From NCBI RefSeq assembly GCF_036014215.1, contig NZ_CP107921.1, positions 4,843,501-4,907,500 on the forward strand: a stretch of 64,000 nucleotides of DNA. Reading direction: 5' to 3'. The notes beneath the pieces were generated by a model. That model had not been told where the DNA came from. It saw only the letters and a program-made list of their open reading frames with translations, and searched no databases. This DNA comes from Streptomyces sp. NBC_00440 (GTDB lineage Bacteria > Actinomycetota > Actinomycetes > Streptomycetales > Streptomycetaceae). Positions within the stretch are counted from its first letter, which is position 1; each line of letters begins with the position of its first letter. Shown here in pieces: positions 59,908 to 64,000 of this stretch. Both the position numbers and the translations under genes were made by a program.

Positions 59908-61365
59908 TCAGGGGTGCTGCTGGAGGTACGGCTGGAGATGGTGCAGCCGGGTGTGGTAGTCGGGGTGGGAGGAGAGCAGCTTGCCGAGCCGGCCTTCTTC
60001 CTTCGGGGGCGGCACAGCCCCTTGCTGGGCGTACGGTCCGTACGGTCCGTATTGTGCGTACTGCGCGTACTGGGCCGCCTGGGCGGCGGCCGCTTTCTGC
60101 TGCTCCTGTGCGTAGTGCAGCTTGCTCAGTACGGCCGCGAGCATGGGGGCGAATCCCAGGGCCGCGGCGTGCTGGTCGGCGCGGATTTCGGCGCGCCGGT
60201 TGACGGCGGCCAGGGCGTACGGCACGGCCAGGAGCAGCAGCGGGATTCCGTACAGGCTGCTCAGCGTGGCGATGGCAAAGCCTCCGAATACCAGGGCGAG
60301 GATTCCGCCGAGGAAGCACGAGCAGGCCCGTGAGGCACGGAAGACGCCCGAGGCAACGCCGCGCAACGCCCGCCACACGAGCCTGCCGGGCAGTGCGTAC
60401 CAGTAGCCGAGCAGCGACGACCAGGTGTGGCCTCCGACGTGGTGGCCGAGTTCGTGAGCCAGGACCGCGGCGAGTTCACCGTTGGGCAGGTTGTCCAGGG
60501 CGAACCGGGTGACGCCGACGATATGGCCGGCCGCCCCCACCGCATTGAGACTGGTGCTGTCCTCGATCCACAGTTCGTACGTGCGGTCCTCGACGCCCGC
60601 GCGTGCGATGACCTCGCGCCAGACGGGCTCCAGCCGGGCCCGTTCGTCCGGAGTGGGGTAGCGCAGCCGCAGGACGTGACGGGCCAGAGCGCTCTCGGTC
60701 GGGCGATGGAAGATCAGAACTCCACTGACCAGCCAGATCAGTACGAGAATCAGGCCGATCCCGCCGAAGAACGCGGAGAGCAGCACCATGACGAGCAGGC
60801 TGCACAGCAGGTTCGGGAGGTGCAGCAGCAGATTCCCGACAGCCGCGGCGTCGGCCCCACGCTGGTGGGCGGCGATGTGCACGCGGCGCTGGGCGGTGCT
60901 GATGTGGTGCGGATGGACAGGGGGCTGCGGAGCCGGAGGCGGAGGCGGAACGGGAGCCGGGGCAGGCGCCGCCGGAGGCGGGCCGCCGTACTGCGGTGGT
61001 ACGGAGGCCCGGAACGCCGTATCGGCCGGGTACCGGGGTGGTGCGGGGGTGTCGGGTGTTTGGGGGTACTGGGGTGGCGGTGGTGCGGGAGTTTCGGTTG
61101 TGCCGGGGTATTGCGGTGGTGCGGGGGTGCCGGGTGCTTGGGGGTACGCCGGTGGTGCGGGAGTTTCGGTTGTGCCGGGGTATTGCGGTGGTGCGGGGGA
61201 GTCGGGTGTTTGGGGGTACTGGGGTGGCGGTGGTGCGGGAGTTTCGGTTGTGCCGGGGTACTGCGGTGGTACGGGGGTGTCGGGTGCTCGGGGGTACGCC
61301 GGTGGGGCCGGGGTGTTCCCGGTGGGCGGTGCCGGGGGCTGGGCAGGATCGGGCGGCTGGACCAT
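59908..61365 (-). CDS. M48-family membrane metallopeptidase with Pro-rich repeat head
   Basis: 485 residues from ATG 61365; GAAGGA lies eight bases upstream. Residues 1-155 are Pro/Gln/Tyr-rich tandem repeats (QYPGTTETPAPP type). After two hydrophobic segments (about 188-225) comes an M48 catalytic domain with zinc motif AHELGHHVGGH (His304, Glu305, His308), then more hydrophobic helices and a tail with YAQYAQYGPYGPY repeats. It is a cytoplasm-facing membrane protease of the HtpX/Ste24 type. Third gene of a minus-strand operon, 28 bp after the PycTM-like gene. Confidence 0.88.
   Translation of the reverse strand: MVQPPDPAQPPAPPTGNTPAPPAYPRAPDTPVPPQYPGTTETPAPPPPQYPQTPDSPAPPQYPGTTETPAPPAYPQAPGTPAPPQYPGTTETPAPPPPQYPQTPDTPAPPRYPADTAFRASVPPQYGGPPPAAPAPAPVPPPPPAPQPPVHPHHISTAQRRVHIAAHQRGADAAAVGNLLLHLPNLLCSLLVMVLLSAFFGGIGLILVLIWLVSGVLIFHRPTESALARHVLRLRYPTPDERARLEPVWREVIARAGVEDRTYELWIEDSTSLNAVGAAGHIVGVTRFALDNLPNGELAAVLAHELGHHVGGHTWSSLLGYWYALPGRLVWRALRGVASGVFRASRACSCFLGGILALVFGGFAIATLSSLYGIPLLLLAVPYALAAVNRRAEIRADQHAAALGFAPMLAAVLSKLHYAQEQQKAAAAQAAQYAQYAQYGPYGPYAQQGAVPPPKEEGRLGKLLSSHPDYHTRLHHLQPYLQQHP
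61030..61310 (-). repeat. 150-bp-period tandem repeat in the M48 gene
   Basis: The segment starting 61051 recurs at 61201 with few changes (150-bp period); each unit is itself two related half-units of ~72-78 bp. It encodes the QYPGTTETPAPP-type repeats and stays in frame. Confidence 0.9.
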
Positions 61366-61393
61366 GGCGATGTTCCTTCGGAGTGGCGTGACG

Positions 61394-62152
61394 TCAGCCG
61401 ATGAGCAGTGAAGCGGGCAGGAGCGCGGTGCCGACGCAGAACGCGATGAGGCCGGTACGGATCCAGTGGTGCTTCCGGGCGGCGATCCGGCTGGTCTCGG
61501 TGAGGGCCGCCGTGAACACGGCAGCCGGATTCCGGGCGGTGTCCGCGAGCGCGGTCTCCAACTGGCCGGCCCGGACAGCCTGTTGGATGTCACCGAAGTA
61601 GCTGAGCGGCTGCCCCGGGGCCCAGTCGCGGGTGCGGTAGCGCGGCAGCACGGCCAGCAGCAGGGCGAACAGCGAAAGGGCGAGCGCCGCTGCGCCCGAC
61701 CACCAGAAGAAGGCTGCCGGCGCCGACAGCGCGTTCGGCGTCCAGCCGCGCCCGGCGAACAGCGCGCTGAAAACACCCGCGGTCATGCCCAGCGCTGCCA
61801 CCAGCACGGCTGCCTTGTTGTCGGCGCGTGATATCTCCGCCCGCAGCTCCACGAGGAGCCGCTCCGCAGGCAGTTGCTCTGCGGACGGGGCGCCGGAGGC
61901 GGGGACGGGCGTGTCCGGCAGGGGACCGGGGGACGGGCCAGGGCCCGGTCCGGGTATGGGCTCGGGCTCTGGCTCTGGTGAGGGTGCGTGTGCGGGGACA
62001 GGCTCGGGTGACGGGACAGGCTGGGGCTCGGGTGAGGGTGAGGGTAAGAGACCGGGCTCGGGTAAGGGCAAGGAGCCAGGCGCTGTGGCAGGCCTGGCGC
62101 CGTCGCCGTCCCGGGGGCCCCGCGGAGCCGGACGGGTCTCGGGGGACGTCAT
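61394..62152 (-). CDS. PycTM-like (Pycsar-effector-type) membrane protein
   Basis: 252 residues. The first ~95 residues are a Pro/Glu-rich disordered head (PSPEPVPAHAPSPEPEPEP). From about residue 98, LLVELRAEISRADNKAAVLVAAL followed by two helices, LSYFGDIQQAVRAG, TETSRIAARKHHWIRTGL and a final helix match the fold pattern of the Pycsar effector PycTM family (Pfam PF18967). In Pycsar defence the effector is activated by cyclic UMP/CMP. No nucleotide cyclase is encoded in this window. ATG overlaps the stop of the SPFH-like gene by 4 bp. Confidence 0.8.
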   Translation of the reverse strand: MTSPETRPAPRGPRDGDGARPATAPGSLPLPEPGLLPSPSPEPQPVPSPEPVPAHAPSPEPEPEPIPGPGPGPSPGPLPDTPVPASGAPSAEQLPAERLLVELRAEISRADNKAAVLVAALGMTAGVFSALFAGRGWTPNALSAPAAFFWWSGAAALALSLFALLLAVLPRYRTRDWAPGQPLSYFGDIQQAVRAGQLETALADTARNPAAVFTAALTETSRIAARKHHWIRTGLIAFCVGTALLPASLLIG

Positions 62153-63300
62153 ACCGGGGCACTTCCCGAAGGGGGGTGCGGGGGCATGGGAGGTGCCGGG
62201 GGTGTCTCGCGCCCGTACGTGCCGGGAGCGCCGGGGGCCGGCGGTGCGTCCTGGGGGCTGTCCGGTTCCGGCGTGCCGTAGGTCGGCCTGGAATCCTCCC
62301 CGGTCGGCAGCGCCTGTGCCTCGCCGGGCATGGGCGGTGGGGCCATGCCCGGCCCCACCTGCTGGCGGATGAGATTGTTCACCACGCGCAGCGCGTACTT
62401 GGCCGACTCCGCCTTCTGGTAGTCCTCCAGGGCGTCCCCGCCGATCAGTTCGAGCTGGCTCTGGATGAGAGAGAGCTGGTCGTGGCGGATCCCGCTGGTG
62501 GCAGCCTGGGTGTCCTCCGGATGCTGGGCGAGGTGCAGAGCCCAGGCGGCCACCCCGCCGTGCTGAAGATGGAACTGGTAGAACTCGATCTTCTTGGCCA
62601 TCAGTTCGTGCTCATTGCGCAGCTGCATCGCTTGCAACTCGTGTTCCTGCTGCGCCAGCCGCATCCGGTACTCGTGCTCCGGGGCGAGCATCTCGTTCTC
62701 GTACCGCAGATCCCGCTTGCGGCGGCGGTGGGCGATCGCCTCCTCGTCCTGGCGCATCCTCACCGTGCAGGTGACCTGGATGCCGATACCGGCGGCGAAG
62801 TCGACCGTCTGCAGTTCCTTCTGCACGGCGGCCTCGGCCCCCGCACTGTCCTCGATCGGGTACCGGCGGCCGACCGGCCGGGTGAGCTGCTGCAGCTCCC
62901 TGGTGAGCCGGGCCGGCACATCGCGTTCGCCGGAGGTCACGAAGCGGACCGGATCAGCGACCCGCCAGGTCAGATCGGCGCTCACACCGAACGAGAACGC
63001 GTCGTCATCGCTGGGCAGTTGCACCTCCAGCTGGACGCTGTGGCTGCCCGTGTCCACTTCGTACACCGAGGTGTAGCGGCGGCTCGCGGCCTCCGAGCGG
63101 GTGGGCCGGTGCGGCGGCAGGAAGGCGTCGTACTCACCCTTCGCCGTGGTGAAGACCAGCGCGTGGTCGATCGCGGTCATCGTCCTGCGGGCCGTGTAGT
63201 CGAACCGCGAGATGGGCCGGTACGTGAGCACGGGGTCGATCAGATGGCTGTGCCGGTCGGCGTTCTGCTGCCACTCCGGCTGACGGCGGAAGTCCGCCAT
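62149..63300 (-). CDS. SPFH/band-7-like protein with coiled coil
   Basis: 383 residues from ATG 63300, GAGGAG about ten bases upstream. Residues about 45-205 show a prohibitin/SPFH-like pattern (SVQLEVQLPSDDDAFSFGVSADLTWRVADPVRF; later GIGIQVTCTVRM) followed by a long charged, Gln-rich helix (YENEMLAPEHEYRMRLAQQEHELQAMQLRNEHEL) typical of SPFH coiled coils, and a Pro-rich tail. There is no transmembrane helix. It is translationally coupled to the PycTM-like gene. I recognise the family only by pattern; it may be a membrane-bound scaffold. Confidence 0.6.
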   Translation of the reverse strand: MADFRRQPEWQQNADRHSHLIDPVLTYRPISRFDYTARRTMTAIDHALVFTTAKGEYDAFLPPHRPTRSEAASRRYTSVYEVDTGSHSVQLEVQLPSDDDAFSFGVSADLTWRVADPVRFVTSGERDVPARLTRELQQLTRPVGRRYPIEDSAGAEAAVQKELQTVDFAAGIGIQVTCTVRMRQDEEAIAHRRRKRDLRYENEMLAPEHEYRMRLAQQEHELQAMQLRNEHELMAKKIEFYQFHLQHGGVAAWALHLAQHPEDTQAATSGIRHDQLSLIQSQLELIGGDALEDYQKAESAKYALRVVNNLIRQQVGPGMAPPPMPGEAQALPTGEDSRPTYGTPEPDSPQDAPPAPGAPGTYGRETPPAPPMPPHPPSGSAPV

Positions 63301-63347
63301 GCGGGTCAACTCCTCGATGGATCTGATGGAAAGACGGACATCCCGGC

Positions 63348-64000
63348 TCAGGCACTCCGCGGATTGAGGACCGACAGCAACCGGTCGGCGATCCGGGGAC
63401 GCTCCGGTGAGCCGTCCGCGGACCGCAGCGTGCGCAGCAGGTGGTCCAGCCTGCCGTGGTCGGCGGCCGTGGTGACCAGCTCCGGAAGCAGCAGGGTCAG
63501 CGCCTGTCCGGCGTCGGGCCGGCGCTCACCCGCGTACAGCCAGGTCCGCAGGGCGTCCAGCGCCGCCTTGGTGTGTGCGCGGTCCCCCAGGGCGGTGCGC
63601 CACAGCATGGCCAGGTCGCGGGCCGGGCCCGCGTCGTAGCTGCCGGACTCGGCGTACCAGTCGACCAGGCTGCCCTCTTCGTCGCTTTCGCAGGCGCGCA
63701 CGAAGGCGGCGAGGGCGAGCCCGCGGACCGGAGCGGTGTCCTGGAGCAGCCTGACGAGCTCGGCGAGCATCTCGCCGCGGTTTCCGCCGGAGAGCAGGAG
63801 CGCGGTGGACTCCGTGAGATTGCGGCTCTCCGCCGGGCTGCTGTCCTCGGCTCTGGCGCGGGCCGCGAGCGCCTGGAGCGCCGGCGCCGCCAGGTCCGGG
63901 CGCACCGGAGCGAGCAGCGCGAACGCCCGGATGGCGGTCCAGCGGCGGGCCCAGTGCGCGTCGCCGCACCACTGCGTCAGCAGCCGCAGGATCGCCGGCG
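63348..64000 (-). CDS. Unknown Ala/Leu-rich helical protein, 5' end cut by window
   Basis: Open frame from the stop at 63348 to the window edge, at least 217 residues. The first visible residues (PAILRLLTQWCGDAHWARRWTAIRAF) and the rest are all-helical with Leu/Ala periodicity like HEAT/ARM repeats: AAPALQALAARAR, LALAAFVRACESDEE, MLWRTALGDRAHT, RTWLYAGERRPDAGQAL. No enzyme motif is visible. It precedes the SPFH-like gene by 47 bp and probably shares its transcript. Function unknown. Confidence 0.6.
   Translation of the reverse strand, partial: PAILRLLTQWCGDAHWARRWTAIRAFALLAPVRPDLAAPALQALAARARAEDSSPAESRNLTESTALLLSGGNRGEMLAELVRLLQDTAPVRGLALAAFVRACESDEEGSLVDWYAESGSYDAGPARDLAMLWRTALGDRAHTKAALDALRTWLYAGERRPDAGQALTLLLPELVTTAADHGRLDHLLRTLRSADGSPERPRIADRLLSVLNPRSA

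Overview
The window is chromosomal DNA from a Streptomyces-type actinomycete. It is uniformly high G+C, many genes start with GTG or TTG, many carry GGAGG-type ribosome binding sites, and none of the four tRNA genes encodes its 3' CCA. Gene order also fits: rpmG-hadA-hadB ... tRNA-Trp-secE-nusG-rplK-rplA ... rplJ-rplL-rpoB-rpoC, with a korAB / two-component / second nuo cluster block nearby. No insertion sequence, prophage or CRISPR array was seen.

Layout. 1-10.7 kb: a partial CocE-type hydrolase and a POT peptide permease face a polyprenyl diphosphate synthase. They are followed by a LolA-like secreted protein, an ABC exporter with a TetR regulator, a RarD-type permease, and a divergent HxlR regulator / NmrA-like reductase pair. 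10.7-17.7 kb (minus strand): 2-oxoacid:ferredoxin oxidoreductase (korA, korB) and an operon of two paralogous histidine kinases plus one NarL-type response regulator. 18-28.4 kb (plus): a compact nuoA-B-C-H-I-J-K-L-M-N operon without nuoD, E, F or G. Nearly every soluble tail in it carries low-complexity sequence. 28.6-33 kb: mscL with a zinc-ribbon-like tail, htpX, yccF, a GlsB-like gene, an alkylation-repair pair (ogt, alkB) and yajQ. 33.2-38.3 kb: tRNA-Tyr, a GyrI-like/SDR pair, an MFS exporter, a degenerate amidohydrolase, tRNA-Thr and tRNA-Met. 38.4-47 kb: rpmG, hadAB, a TetR/MFS pair sharing an operator, murB, a divergent SDR/TetR pair, an adenosine deaminase-like gene and an aminotransferase. 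47.3-59.8 kb: the conserved translation/transcription core, with clear terminators and an L10-type leader. 59.9-64 kb (minus): an apparent operon of an unknown helical protein (cut by the window edge), an SPFH/band-7-like protein, a PycTM-like membrane protein and an M48 metallopeptidase.

How the parts fit. KorAB makes reduced ferredoxin next to a complex I set that lacks the NADH module, which suggests ferredoxin- or otherwise-fed electron input to menaquinone. The polyprenyl synthase could supply the quinone side chain. Several small regulator/target pairs have recognisable palindromic operators; the clearest is GTTAGT-N8-ACTAA(C/T), present both at a tetR gene and at its neighbouring MFS gene. 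The most promising undescribed module is the SPFH-like / PycTM-like / M48 set downstream of rpoC.
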